Source: Micromonospora olivasterospora (lineage in GTDB: Bacteria; Actinomycetota; Actinomycetes; Mycobacteriales; Micromonosporaceae). From it: DNA of 64,000 nt. Below the pieces are notes generated by a model. It worked only from the letters and a program-made list of their open reading frames with translations, ran no database searches and was not told the origin of the DNA. The stretch spans positions 6,634,001 through 6,698,000 of the forward strand of contig NZ_VLKE01000001.1 of the NCBI RefSeq assembly GCF_007830265.1, given 5' to 3'. A program made the position numbers and the translations under genes. This document shows, in pieces, positions 1 through 12,000 of this stretch (its first letter is position 1; each line of letters opens with the position of its first letter).

Positions 1-203
1 TTCGCCAGGTAGCGGACCCACCGGCGTTCGGAGCGGATGTTCAGCAGCGACTGCATGACCGCCATGGTGATCAGTTCGGCGTCCGACAGCACTGGGGTGA
101 ACCCGGTCACCGGGCGGGCCGGACGTAGATCAGGGCGGGCTTTCAACTCGTCATCGATCTTCACGTACAGTGCGGTAGCGAGGGTCTCCAGATCGACGTG
201 CAC
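1..203 (-). pseudogene. IS982-like transposase, N-terminal part (runs off window)
   Basis: Read on the minus strand from a GTG at 203, the frame gives VDLETLATALYVKIDDEL, then a Pro/Arg-rich stretch, then LSDAELITMAVMQSL and SERRWVRYLA. That is the N-terminal pattern of IS982-type transposases, which carry out cut-and-paste DNA transposition. The catalytic part lies outside the window, so completeness cannot be judged. Upstream of the start are arms GGCCTCCATG (206-215) and CATGGAGGCC (241-250) around a second palindrome GTTGC-GTA-GCAAC (222-234). They may be the element end. The element abuts the zeta-toxin remnant and probably removed its 5' end. The family call rests on motif memory only. 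Confidence 0.5.
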
Positions 204-261
204 ATGGCCTCCATGGTCATAGTTGCGTAGCAACGTCGATCATGGAGGCCCTCGTCCGTTC

Positions 262-1124
262 ACCGCACCTGTGTCCCATCCACACAGGCCACCGTGGTTA
301 TCACTCGTCTCGGACTTCTACAAGCCCTACCACCCGGAATACAGCAGGCTACTGCGAGAAGACGACCGGAACGCCGCGCCCTACACCAGCATGGACGGCC
401 GCCGCTGGATGGCTGCCGCAGAGCAGTACCTGATCGACCGGCGGGTCGACACGATCATCGAGACGACGATGCGCGACCCCGGTGACTTCTCGAGCCCGCG
501 GCGATGTTCAGGGCCGCCGGCTACCGCGTGGAGGCCGCCATCATGGCGGTGCCGGAACCGCTCAGCCGGCTCGGCATCATCCACCGCTACCACGACCAAG
601 TCCAGAAACTCGGGTACGGCAGGCTGACCGCGCGGGACAACCACGACGCCTCCTACCAGGGCGTCCGCCGGGCCGCCGAGACGATCGACCGGGACCGCAT
701 CGTCGATGTTGCCACCGTCTACCGGCGCGGCAACCAGCAGTTGCACACCAACCATCTCGACGGCGCCAGCGCCTGGCGCTGGCCAGCCGGAACCGCCGCG
801 GCGATCGACGCCGAACGTCAACGGCCGTGGACCCCGGAGGAGACCAAGGCGTTTGCAGCCACGGTCAAGCAGTTGTTCGACGAGATGGGCCCTGAGTGGC
901 ACGAGGAGCTCCGAGACATCGTCCGGCTCGCAGCACCCCTCGCCGACCGGCAGACCCCGCTGCCCGAAATCGCCGAGATCTCTCCCGCGATCACCGCGGC
1001 CGCGAAGGCCTTCCCTACCAGCACCCGCCAGTCCCTACCTCGGCAACCTGCAGAACGTGATGCCGTACCACCGCCACCGAGGGCGAGCCGAGAGACATCC
1101 CGAGGCGAGGAACCGACCCGCTGA
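262..1124 (+). pseudogene. Zeta-toxin-family kinase, 5'-truncated and frameshifted
   Basis: One frame reads SDFYKPYHPEY, then DGRRWMAAAEQYL and VDTIIETTMRDPGDF. A second frame continues with AAMFRAAGYRVEAAIMAVP, then RLGIIHRYHDQ and ARDNHDASYQGV. Together these match the middle and C-terminal parts of actinobacterial zeta toxins, which phosphorylate UDP-N-acetylglucosamine in toxin-antitoxin pairs. The N-terminal Walker A loop that should precede SDFYKPYHP is absent; IS982-like DNA lies there instead. The frame breaks near 494. One extra G there would give DPGDF-x-EPAAMF, so a single-base loss is the simplest explanation. No epsilon-like antitoxin is visible. Without a P-loop the protein cannot be an active kinase. 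Confidence 0.75.
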
Positions 1125-1150
1125 CCCACGACGACGCCGGCGTCGGCGAG

Positions 1151-1353
1151 GGATCACCCCCGCGTACGCGGGGAGCACGTTCGACTGCTCGGGCCTCATG
1201 CAGTACAACGGATCACCCCCGCGTACGCGGGAAGCACCAGGTCCACTGCGAGCTGCTCGTACGCCCGGCGCGGATCACCCGCGTACGCGGGAAGCACCTC
1301 ATGGTTGCCGCCGCGATGGCCGCCCTTGCGGGATCACCCCCGCGTACGCGGGG
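1151..1353. CRISPR. Short orphan CRISPR remnant, four repeats and three spacers
   Basis: Four copies of a 28-bp repeat begin GGATCACCCCCGCG and carry the palindromic core CCCGCGTACGCGGG, ending in a G/A-AGCAC tail. Copies are at 1151-1178, 1210-1237, 1272-1297 (two C lost) and 1331-1353 (last bases diverged). Spacers are 1179-1209, 1238-1271 and 1298-1330 (31, 34 and 33 bp), all different. Repeat style and length fit type I-E arrays of actinomycetes. No cas gene is in the window. The degenerate third and fourth repeats suggest an old, inactive array. Confidence 0.85.
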
Positions 1354-1785
1354 TGTTGGTAAGAACCGAGACACCAGGGGCCAATTAGTTGATCTTCGTG
1401 GGTGACTGGGAGCGGCCGGTGGGGGTTGAGCTGGTGTCCCGTTAGGGGAACCTCAACGGACACGCGGGCGGCCGTGACGCGAAACGCGCCTACTAGCGAC
1501 GAGCGTTGTCACAGATAGGGCGTCCGGTGAACTGTCCGGTGATGGGGGGCTATCCGGGGTCACCGGGTGCCTGGGTGCCTGGGTGCCGTCGAGGGGCTGG
1601 CAGCGTTCGAGGAACTGGTGGTGAACTGCGGGCGCGGCGCTGACGCGCAGGTGTAGCTCTGGCCGCGCCGTACGGTCACGCCATGGTCGAGCGCGGACCC
1701 TTCAAGATCAAAGACTTGGCGGGCTGGGACAGCTACCCAAGCGAGGGGCCGTGGCTCCCGTGGGTTCAGCGAAACTGACGGTTCC
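1354..1785. other. Non-coding or decayed interval
   Basis: I see no convincing gene, RNA or mobile element here. A short direct repeat GCCTGGGTGCCTGGGTGCC occurs around 1568-1586. The interval separates the CRISPR remnant from the integrase remnant. Confidence 0.4.
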
Positions 1786-2480
1786 TCACCGGGAACCCAA
1801 GGGGCCGTCGCTGCTCGGAAGCGTGGCTGCATCCTTGGGTTCGAGGGAACAGGCGATGGCGTGCCGCTCGGCTTCGGTCTTCAGGATCTGTCGGGCGGCG
1901 TTGGCGTAGCGGATGGCGGTCTTGTCATCGAGGCCGAACACGGCGGCCAGGTGCAGCGGGTCGGGGCCGTGGGTGAGGGCTTCTTCGAGTTGGCGGTCTA
2001 CTCGTAGGCGTTCGAGGGTAGCGGCTTGCCCGCGTAGGGCGTCGGTGATCCAGACTTTGCTGACGGGGCGGTCGTCGAACGCGGTGTGCTGGTTGATGAT
2101 CAAATAAGGGTTGGCGGTGCGTGGCCACCGGTCACGTCGGTGTTCCAGCCATTCGACGAGGACGGTGTGGGTGAGCTCGTCGAGGGTGCGTACTCGGCCG
2201 TCGATGACCAGGCGCCGGTCGCCGAGGTCGACGTCGTCGAGGCGCATGGTCCAGATCGCGTGCGGTCGGGCGGCGTGCACGCCGGCGAGAGCGATGGCGA
2301 CCCGCGGCCGACGCGCGGGCCAGCACGAACCCGGCCAGCACGTCGGTCTCGAATTCGGCGATGTCCTCCGGCCCCGGCTCGGCCCGGACCACCCGCAGAT
2401 CCCGCACGACCGCCAGTCCCAACCCGAGCCTCCTCGCCTTCACCGGCGACATCAATCAGTCACCGACGACGACAACGACT
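1786..2480 (-). pseudogene. Tyrosine recombinase (integrase), internally deleted
   Basis: The downstream frame reads RVAIALAGVHAARPHAI, then MRLDDVDLGDRRLVIDGRV, ELTHTVLVEWLEHRR, NPYLIINQHTA and RGQAATLERLRVDRQL. I recognise this as the C-terminal half of an actinobacterial site-specific integrase of the kind found beside IS or ICE debris. Upstream, a second frame has DVLAGFVLARAS, which in relatives lies near the N-terminus. The two pieces are directly adjacent, so most of the middle is missing and the frames no longer agree. It is very unlikely to be functional. It ends about 800 bp before the first giant gene. Confidence 0.65.
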
Positions 2481-3093
2481 CAGAATTTCTGAAGTGACGT
2501 CAACCCCATTCAGTCGCGCGAAAGACCCGCAGACTCCCGCCCTGGCCAGGGGAAACAGGATCAGACCTCAGACCACCACGTGAGGAACTGGCGGGTTGTT
2601 TCTTATGCACGGCGTGGCACCGACCACCAGGTGAGGTGGGCGGCGCGGGTGAGCGCGCCGGTTTCGCGGAGGGCTGGCATGACCGGCCCCAACGCCTCGG
2701 AGTACCGCTGCGGGTTGGTCGATCAGGTGGTGGGTCTGATCTGGCATGGGCCTGTTCAACGGCTCGGGTCGGGGGTCAGGCCCCCGTCCGGGGCCCGGCG
2801 CGGGGTGTGGGTGTGTGGTGGCGCACGTGTGGGTGGGGATGGCTGGTGTCGCCGGTGTCGACTACCGTCACTTTACGGTGAGGGGTGCGTGGCTCTCGGC
2901 GATCAACACTGCCGGTGGTGGTGGGCGTCGGCCGGGTCGTGGGGTGAGGTGTGGGGGTTTTGGCCGGCGGGTGGGCGACGGGGTGGCGAGGTTGTCGCCG
3001 GCGAGGTGGTCGGGGCTGGGGTGGGCGGCCTGCGGGGCTGGCTGATCCGTACTGGGTGTCCTTGGTTCGGGGGCGGGGAGGGAGCGTTGCGCG
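2481..3093. promoter_or_regulatory. Upstream region of giant gene 1
   Basis: No gene is supported in this 613-bp stretch. The last part, GGGCGGGGAGGGAGCG then TTGCGCG, immediately precedes the TTG start at 3094 and holds a strong purine-rich ribosome-binding site. The same string, with GGGGAAGGAGCG followed by TTGCGCG and TTG, precedes the second giant gene on the other strand at about 46792-46815. That conservation supports the unusual TTG start in both genes. A small inverted repeat ACCGT...ACGGT lies around 2863-2878. I could not assign -35/-10 boxes. Confidence 0.5.
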
Positions 3094-6000
3094 TTGGTCG
3101 CCGCTGCTTTTTCGACTGTTGAGCTCGGTGAGAGTTCGTTGCGGGCTTTGGAAGCGTTCACTGGGATGAGGATGTCCCGGGCGAGGTTGCCGTTGTTGTG
3201 GGATGACATCGGCACGCTGGAGTTGCTGGCGGGTCGGGTGCGTGCGGTGCTGGGTCCGTTGCTGGAGCAGACGGTCAGGGCGGTCCGGGCGGCGGGGGAG
3301 GGTGAGGCCTTCGACCGGTTCGTGGCGCAGACGGTTCCGTTCGTGGGGAAGATGGCCGAGACGGCCGATCTGATGCTCGCCGTGGTGGAGGCGGAGAAGA
3401 AGTTCTTCCTGGAGACGGAGGCCGGCAAGCGTACGGCGTTGGCCATGTTCTCCTTCATGCAGGCCGAGTTCGCCGCCGCGGCCGCGATGTGGTGGTGGAA
3501 TCCGGTGGGGGCGGCGGCGCACCTGGCGGAGGCGCGGACGATCATCCAGGTGGTCCTGCGGTCGGCGTTGGTGCGGTCGGCGGCGAGTGGCACGGCGATG
3601 CAGATGCTGACGATGCCGGGTTCTGCGCTGCTGGCGCAGGTGTCGATGATGACCGACGGTTTGCAGTCGGGGGTGAACTGGTCGGCGGTCGGTAAGCAGG
3701 CGGCGTACGCGGGGGCGGTGGCGTTCCTAAGCACGGCGGGCGGGCCGGCGTTGGGCAAGGCCGCTGGCGCTGTCGCCGCCGCGGTCAGCAAACTCGGCCT
3801 GTCGGACAGCACCAGAATGCTGTTGACCGATCTGTTGACGCGGCCGGTGTTGGAGACCGGCACGGAGGGGCTGTTCGGTATCGGTGCCAGCCTGATGGTC
3901 GACGGGTACTACGACACCGGCAATCTTGGTGCCGATCTTCTGTCCGGGGCGCTGTCGGGGACGGGCGGGTCGGCCGCGAGCGGCCTCGGGCTCGTCGTGA
4001 ATCGCGCCATGAATGGGCCCCGGGTGCAGATGCCTCGCCTCGCGTTCACGCCCGAAGGAAGGCCGGTCATGCCGGTGGCGCCGCCACCGGTTGGTGGGGA
4101 CACGTCCGCGGGGTACCGGGCTGGGGTCGATGATCCGAAGGCTGTGGGTGCCGGCGGGCAGTCCCCGCCGCCGCCGCTGCCGCTGCCGCTGCCGGCGTTG
4201 AACCTGCCCGCGCCGAGTCTGGACCTGTCGGTGCCGTCGTGGTCGGTGCCGAGCCTGTCGGTGCCGGTTGCGCCGGTGTCGGCGTGGGTCGCGGCAGCGG
4301 GTGGGCCGGTGGTCGAGCGGTGGTATCGGTTCCAGCAGGATCTGGTGGACCGTTACGGTGGGTTGCTGGCCGGGGTGGCTCGGGCGGGCAAGAGCATGGC
4401 CGCGCTCGCCATGCCGGTCGAGGGGGTTTTCGCCGGGTGGGTCGAGGCCCGGCGGGGTGATCGGGTTGTTGCGGGTTTCCTGTCCGCGGTCGGTCTGCCC
4501 GCTGCCGCGCTGACCGAGGGGTTTCTGACGGGTGTTCGGCAGCGGGCGGTGGCCCGGATGGCCGAGGCGTTGGCGTCCGCGGGTGGGCAGTTCCCGGCCG
4601 GGGTGCGGGCGCAGCAGGTGGTCGCCGGGCTGCCGGCGGAGTTCGACCGGCAGGCGCTGCGCTCGATCGCGCACCTGGCCGTCCAACACCACATCGGCCA
4701 GCACCTCACCGCCGGCCTACCCACAGGCGCGGGCACGCCGACAGGCACGGGCACGCCGACAGGCCCCGGCACGTCGTCGGGCCCCGGCACGTCGTCGGGC
4801 CCCGGCACGTCGTCGGCCGCTGGCACACCGGGAGGCGCTGGCACGTCGTCGGGCGCGGGCGTGCCGGCAGGTGCCGGGGCGGGGGTGCCGTCCGCCGCCG
4901 CGGTCGAGGTGGTCGAGAGGGAAACGCGGAACTGGGTGGACCGAAGCCTCGATGCGATCCTCGGTGCCCCCGCAGTGCTGCCCGCCGTGCTGCCCGCTGT
5001 GCTGCCCGCTGTGGTGGCCGGTCCCGACGCCGCGCAGGTCAGTGCCGTGGCGAACGTGGTCCGGCAGGCGGTCACCGACCTGCCCGCCCGTTTCTCGGCC
5101 GCGACCATTCCCGACATCACCGCGCCGCACGTCATCCCGTTCCCGGCGGACGCCCCGGCAAGCTGGCGTACCGGCGCGCCGGCAGTGTCGGTGACTGTCG
5201 AGCAGCACACCGCAGCCGCGGCCAGCCTGGCAGAAAAGCAGTTCACCGCCCTGGCCCACCGCTACGGTGTCGACCCGGCCGGTCACGACACCCTCGCCGA
5301 ATCGTTCCGAGGGGACTGGGTGGATGGATACCATCAGGTGCTCACGCAGGCCGGCGGCAGCACGCCCGGCATGCCGGGCACTCCGGACACGGCCAGCGCC
5401 CGCGGTACGGAGCCGGGCGGCGCTGCCTTCCGCGTTGACGCCACGCCGATCTACGCCAGCGACACGACCCCGGTCAGTGACGTGTCCGTGGCAAGCGGTG
5501 CGGTGTTCAGCCCCGATCTCGGCTCCCGGGACACGGATTCGACCGGTTTCAGGGATACGGGTTCGATCGGTGACGTGTCGGTGCTGGACGAACCGGTCGG
5601 TGTCGACTCTGGCGGTCTCGGCGAGCCGGCCGTCGCGGCTACCGGGTCGGCCGGGCAACGAATCCACGACCTCGCCAGCGGCGGCCACGGCCGTGCCAGC
5701 GACGCTCAGCTGCGCCGCCTCGCCGCGGACATCGGTATCCAGACGGCGTCCCCGGACGGGATCCTGCCCCAACTGTTCGAGGTGTCCAGGGACATCGTCA
5801 TGGCGGACACGTTCAGCGGCGTGTACTTCGCAGACCCGGCGGCGGCGGATCCGGACGCGGCGGCGGCGGATCGCACGGCGGCGCGGGCGCTGCCGCGGGT
5901 GCGGGGATGGTTCACCATCGCCGGGCACCGGAACCTGGCCGAGCGGCTGGCCGACGATCCGGTGCGTCAGGCCTTGTTCCTCCGGATGCTCACCGCCTCG

Positions 6001-9000
6001 CCCGCCTGGCGACACGCCGTCGCGCAGGCGCGGCAGCGCGGCGGCGACGCACCCGACATCTTGCTGGTCTGGTGCGACGCGGCGTGGCAGGCACCGGGAC
6101 AGGCCACCTCCTTCGGTGAATGGCTGCGCACCCGGCTGCGCGCCCGGCGGCTGATGTCGTCCACGCACGAGGTGGACCAGATGCCCGGCGAGTTGCGGCC
6201 ACACGTGGACGAGCCGGTGCGGTCGGTGTTGTTCTCGGACGCTTCGGTGGAGTTGTTCGGACCGGATCTGGTGGAGGCGGTACGGACCGCGGACATCATC
6301 GACAACGGTCAGGAACCCGGCGTCCGCTGGCCGGACCAGGAGGACTTCGCCGCCGCCGGCGGCCGGCACCGGTGGGCCGGCAACACCTCACACGGGCAGT
6401 CACCCGATCCAGCGCAAGACGGCGACCCGTCCGGTCCTGGCCCGGCGTCCGCGGCCCAGTGGATGGGGGGCCCGTCGCGGGATCCAAAGGCGGAATTGCC
6501 GGTGCCGGGCCCTGCCCTCGGACCGGACCGCCCGCAGGGTGAGGACCTGTCCTGGCTGGACGACTGGGATACGCTGCCGATGCCCGGGATGGCACCTGCC
6601 CCACCGGCAGGCACGGGGCTGCCCTGGCTGCCCTGGCCGCTGGACGACCCAGACGCCCCCACCGCGTCGGCCTGGCCGGCGGGGCCGGCCGCGGCGGGGT
6701 GGACGGAACCGGGGTGGCCGGTTTCCGACATTGATGTGACCGCCCACGGTGCTGGGATGTCCACCGACCCCGGCCAGCCGCGCATCGACGATCAGGCCGG
6801 CGAGGGCAGCGGGAACCTCGGCGACTGGGCCACCTACCAGGGGCCGGACATGGACTGGCAACCATCCCTCGCGCCCTCCCCGGCGGTGACCCGCACCGAC
6901 GCCGGCACTGTCCACGCCGGCGACACCCCCCATCACCCGGCCGACGAGCCACCCACCACCCCCGCCCCGCTGCACCCCGACCAACCCCAACCCACTGCGG
7001 GCAGCCAGTGGATGCGCAACCGGAATGATGCCCGGACGCTGTTCGACCAGCACGCCGACCACATCGCCACCACAACACAGCAGCGGGAACCGCTGCGGCA
7101 GTTGTGGAACGCCCTGATCGACCATATGGGCGCCGACGGGACCATCACCGCCAGCCGGCCAGCCCTCGCCGCAGCGACATCCACATCGCAGACGACGTTG
7201 CATCGCCGGATCGTGGTATTGCGCGACCGTGGTCTGCTGCAGCTGGTCCGGGAAGGCCACGGTGGTGTGGCGGCGCGGTACAGGGTGAGCGATCCGGGTC
7301 AGCCCCGGCAAGCACCGTTGCCGGACCTTCCCGAGGGCAGCCAGTGGGTACGCAACCGGAATGATGCCCGGACGCTGTTCGACCAGCACGCCGACCACAT
7401 CGCCACCACAACACAGCAGCGGGAACAGCTGCCGCAGTTGTGGAACGCCCTGATCAACCATATGGACGACGACGGGACCATCACCGCCAGCGAGCGAGAC
7501 CTCGCCGCAGCGACATCCACACCGAAGCAGACGGTGCATGACCGGATCGTGGCATTACGCGACCGCGGTCTGCTGCAGCTGGTCCAGGAAGCACACAGTC
7601 GCGTGGCGGCGCGGTACAGGGTGAGCGATCCGGGTCAGCCCCGGCAAGCACCGTTGCCGGACCTTCCCGAGGGCAGCCAGTGGGTACGCAACCGGAATGA
7701 TGCCCGGACGCTGTTCGACCAGCACGCCGACCACATCGCCACCACAACACAGCAGCAGCCGGAGCAGCTGCGGCAGTTGTGGAACGCCCTGATCAACCAA
7801 ATGAACGACGACGGGACCATCACCGCCAGCGAGCGAGACCTCGCCGCAGCGACATCCACACCGAAGCAGACGGTGCATGACCGGATCGTGGCATTACGCG
7901 ACCGCGGTCTGCTGCAGCTGGTCCAGGAAGCACACAGTCGCGTGGCGGCGCGGTACAGGGTGAGCGATCCGGGTCAGCCCCGGCAAGCACCGTTGCCGGA
8001 CCTTCCCGAGGGCAGCCAGTGGGTACGCGACCCGGACGGGGCCCGGATGCTGTTCGACCAGCACGCCGACCACATCGCCACCACAACACGGCAGCGGGTG
8101 GATCAGCTGCCGAAGTTGTGGGACGCCCTGATCGACCGGATGGACGGCGACGGGATCATCACCGCCAGCGAGCCAGCCATCGCCGCGGCGACATCCATAC
8201 CGGCGTCGACGGTGCATGACCGGATCGTGGCATTACGCGACCGCGGTCTGCTGCAGCTGGTCCAGGAAGCACACGGTCACGTGGCGGCGCGGTACAGGGT
8301 GAGCGATCCAGGTCAGCCCCGGCAAGCACCGGTGCCGGGCCCTGCCCCCGAACCGGACCGCCGCCCGCAGGGTAGTGAGGATCTGTCCCGGCTGAACCAC
8401 GGGGATACGTCACCGATGCCCAGGCCGGCACCTGCCCCGCCAGCGGGCACGGGTCTGCCCGGGCTCTCAGGGCCGCCCGGGCCGCTGGACGCCCCGGACG
8501 CCCTCACGACGTCGGCCTGGCCGGCGGGGCCGGCCGCGCCGGCCCGGCCGATGGAAGAGGGACCGGCGGGGCCGGCGGGGCCGATTTCCGGCAGTGATGT
8601 GACCGCCCACGGTGCTGGGATGTCCACCGACCCCGGCCAGCCGCGCATCGACGATCAGGCCGGCGACGGCGGGAACCTCGGCGACTGGGCCACCTGGCAG
8701 GAGGACCCAGCCCTCGATCTGTTTGATCCGCTCCATCCGGCGGCGTGGGGCGACCAGCCCACGGCCATGGGCACGGAACCCGACCCCGGGCCGCAACCGA
8801 TGGATCCGACCTGGCCGCAGGCCCCGCCCGGCCCGACATCGTGGTCGCAGCCCAGCGGCGACCAGCCCAGCCAGTCCCCAGGGACTCAGTCGTTCCCGCC
8901 CGGACCGGGTATGCAGGATCCGGCACCTCAGTCGCCGATGCCCGGGCCTGCGCCTGCCCCGCCGGCGGGCACGGGCCTGCCAGCGCTGCCCGGGCCGCTG

Positions 9001-12000
9001 GACGACCCGGACGCCCCCACCGCGTCGTCCTTGCCGGCGGGGTGGGCGGAACCGGGGTGGCCGGTACCCGGCATGGGCGTGACCGACGGGCACGGTGCTG
9101 CGATGTCCACCGACTTCGGCCAGCCCCGCATCGACGATCAGGCCGGCGAGGGCAGCGGAAACCTCGGCGACTGGGCCGGCGACGGCGGGAACCTCGGCGA
9201 CTGGGCCACCTACCAGGGGCCGGACATGGACTGGCAGCCATCCCTCGCGCCCTCTCCACCGGTGACCCGCACCGACGCCGGCACTGTCCACGCCGGCGAC
9301 ACCCCCCATCACCCGGCCGACCAGCCACCCACCACGCCCGCCTCGCCGCACCCCGACCAACCCCAACCCCAACCCGCTGCGGACAGCCGGCGGGTGCGCG
9401 ACCCGGGCGAGGCCCGGGCGCTGTTCGACCAGCACGCCGGCCACATCGCCACCACAACACGGCAGCGGGAACCGCTGCGGAAATTGTGGAACGCCCTGAT
9501 CGACCGGATGGACGACAACGGGATCATCACCGCCAGCCCGTCAGACCTCGCCGAGGCGACATCCACACCGCGGCAGACGGTGCATCACCGGATCGGGGTA
9601 TTGCGCGACCGTGCTCTGCTGCAGCTGGTCCAGGAAGCACACGGTCGCGGGGCGGCGCGGTACGGGGTGAGCGATCCGGGTCCGCCCCGGCAAGCACCAC
9701 TGCCGGCCCCTCCCAAGGGCAGCCAGTGGCTGCGCGACCCGGGCGAGGCCCGGGTCCTGTTCGACCAGCACGCCGGCCACATCGCCACCACAACACCGCA
9801 GCGGGACCGGCTGCGGCAGTTGTGGAACGCCCTGATCGACCGGATGGACGACAACGGGATCATCACCGCCAGCGAGCCAGACCTCGCCGAGGCGACATCC
9901 ACACCGCAGCCGACGGTGCGTCACCGGATCGGGGTATTGCGCGACCGTGGTCTGCTGCAGCGGGTCCAGGAAGCACACGGTCGCGTGGCGGCGCGGTACG
10001 GGGTGAGCGATCCGGGTCCGCCCCGGCAAGCACCACCGCCGGGCCCTGCCCTCGGACCGGACCGCCCGCAGGGTGAGGACCTGTCCTGGCTGGACCACGG
10101 GGCTACGGTGCCGATGCCCGGGCCGGCACCTGCCCCGCTCGCGGGCACGGGTCTGCCCTGGCTGCCCGGGCTGCTGGGCGACCCGGACGCCCCCACCGCG
10201 TCGTCCTGGCAGGCGGGGTGGGCGGAACCGGGGTGGCCGGTTCCCGGCATTGATGTGACCGACGGGCACGGTGCTGCGATCTCCACCGACTTCGGCCAGC
10301 CGCGCATCGACGATCAGGCCTGCGAGGGCAGCGGGAACCTCGGCGACTGGGCCACCTGGCAGGGGCCGGACATGGACTGGCAGCCATCCCTCGCGCCCTC
10401 TCCAGCGGTGACCCGCACCGACGCCGGCACTGTCCACGCCGGCGACACCCTCCATCACCCGGCCGACCAGCCACCCACCACGCCCGCCTCGCCGCACCCC
10501 GACCAACCCCAACCCCAACCCACTGCGGGCAGCCGGCGGGTGCGCGACCCGGGCGAGGCCCGGGTCCTGTTCGACCAGCACGCCGGCAACATCGCCACCA
10601 CAACACCGCAGCGGGAACCGCTGCGGCAGTTGTGGAACGCCCTGATCGACCGGATGGACGACAACGGGATCATCACCGCCAGCGAGTCAGACCTCGCCGA
10701 GGCGACATCCACACCGCAGCCGACGGTGCATGCCCGGATCGGGGTATTGCGCGACCGTGGTCTGCTGCAGCTGGTCCGGGAAGGGCACGGTCGCGTGGCG
10801 GCGCGGTACGGGGTGAGCGATCCGGGTCAGCCCCGGCAAGCACCGCTGCCGGCCCCTCCCGAAGGCAGCCAGTGGGTGCGCGACCCGGGCGAGGCCCGGG
10901 CCCTGTTCGACCAGCACGCCGGCCACATCGCCACCACAACACGGCAGCGGGTGGATCAGCTGCTGAAGTTGTGGAACGTCCTGATCGACCGGATGGACGA
11001 CAACGGGATCATCACCGCCAGCGAGTCAGACCTCGCCGAGGCGACATCCACACCGCAGCGGAGGGTGCATGCCCGGATCGGGGTATTGCGCGACCGTGGT
11101 CTGCTGCAGCTGGTCCGGGAAGCACACGGTCGCGTGGCGGCGCGGTACGGGGTGAGCGATCCGGGTCAGCCCCGGCAAGCACCGCTGCCGGCCCCTCCCG
11201 AAGGCAGCCAGTGGCTGCGCGACCCGGGCGAGGCCCGGGCGCTGTTCGACCAGCACGCCGGCCACATCGCCACCACAACACCGCAGCGGGAACAGCTGCG
11301 GCAGTTGTGGAACGCCCTGATCGACCGGATGGACGACAACGGGATCATCACCGCCAGCGAGCCAGACCTCGCCGAGGCGACATCCACACCGAAGCAGACG
11401 GTGCATGCCCGGATCGGGGTATTGCGCGACCGTGGTCTGCTGCAGCTGGTCCAGGAAGCACACGGTCGCGGGGCGGCGCGGTACGGGGTGAGCGATCCGG
11501 GTCAGCCCCGGCAAGCACCGGTGCCGGCCCCTCCCGAAGGCAGCCAGTGGCTGCGCGACCCGGGCGAGGCCCGGGCCCTGTTCGACCAGCACGCCGGCCA
11601 CATCGCCACCACAACACCGCAGCGGGACCGGCTGCGGCAGTTGTGGAACGCCCTGATCGACCGGATGGACGACAACGGGATCATCACCGCCAGCGAGCCA
11701 GACCTCGCCGAGGCGACATCCACACCGCGGCCGACGGTGCATCACCGGATCGGGGTATTGCGCGACAGTGCTCTGCTGCAGCTGGTCCAGGAAAGGCACG
11801 GTGGCGTGGCGGCGCGGTACGGGGTGAGCGATCCGGGTCAGCCCCGGCAAGCACCGATGCCGGGCCCTGCCCTCGGACCGGACCGCCCGCAGGGTGAGGA
11901 CCTGTCCTGGCTGGACCACGGGGCTACGGTGCCGATGCCCGGGCCGGCACCTGCCCCGCCAGCGGGCACGGGTCTGCCAGGGCTGCCCGGGCCGCTGGAC

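Noticed and set aside
1151..1353. An active CRISPR-Cas locus
   Set aside because: Four repeats, two of them degenerate, and no cas gene within the window.
5880..6300. A caspase/CHAT-like protease domain in giant protein 1 (LVWCDAAW)
   Set aside because: A single Cys-containing strand is not enough; no matching His motif was found at the expected place.
4717..6369. A 550-codon minus-strand open frame inside giant gene 1
   Set aside because: Antisense shadow of high-GC coding sequence. Composition is Arg/Gly/His-rich, with no motif and no ribosome-binding site.
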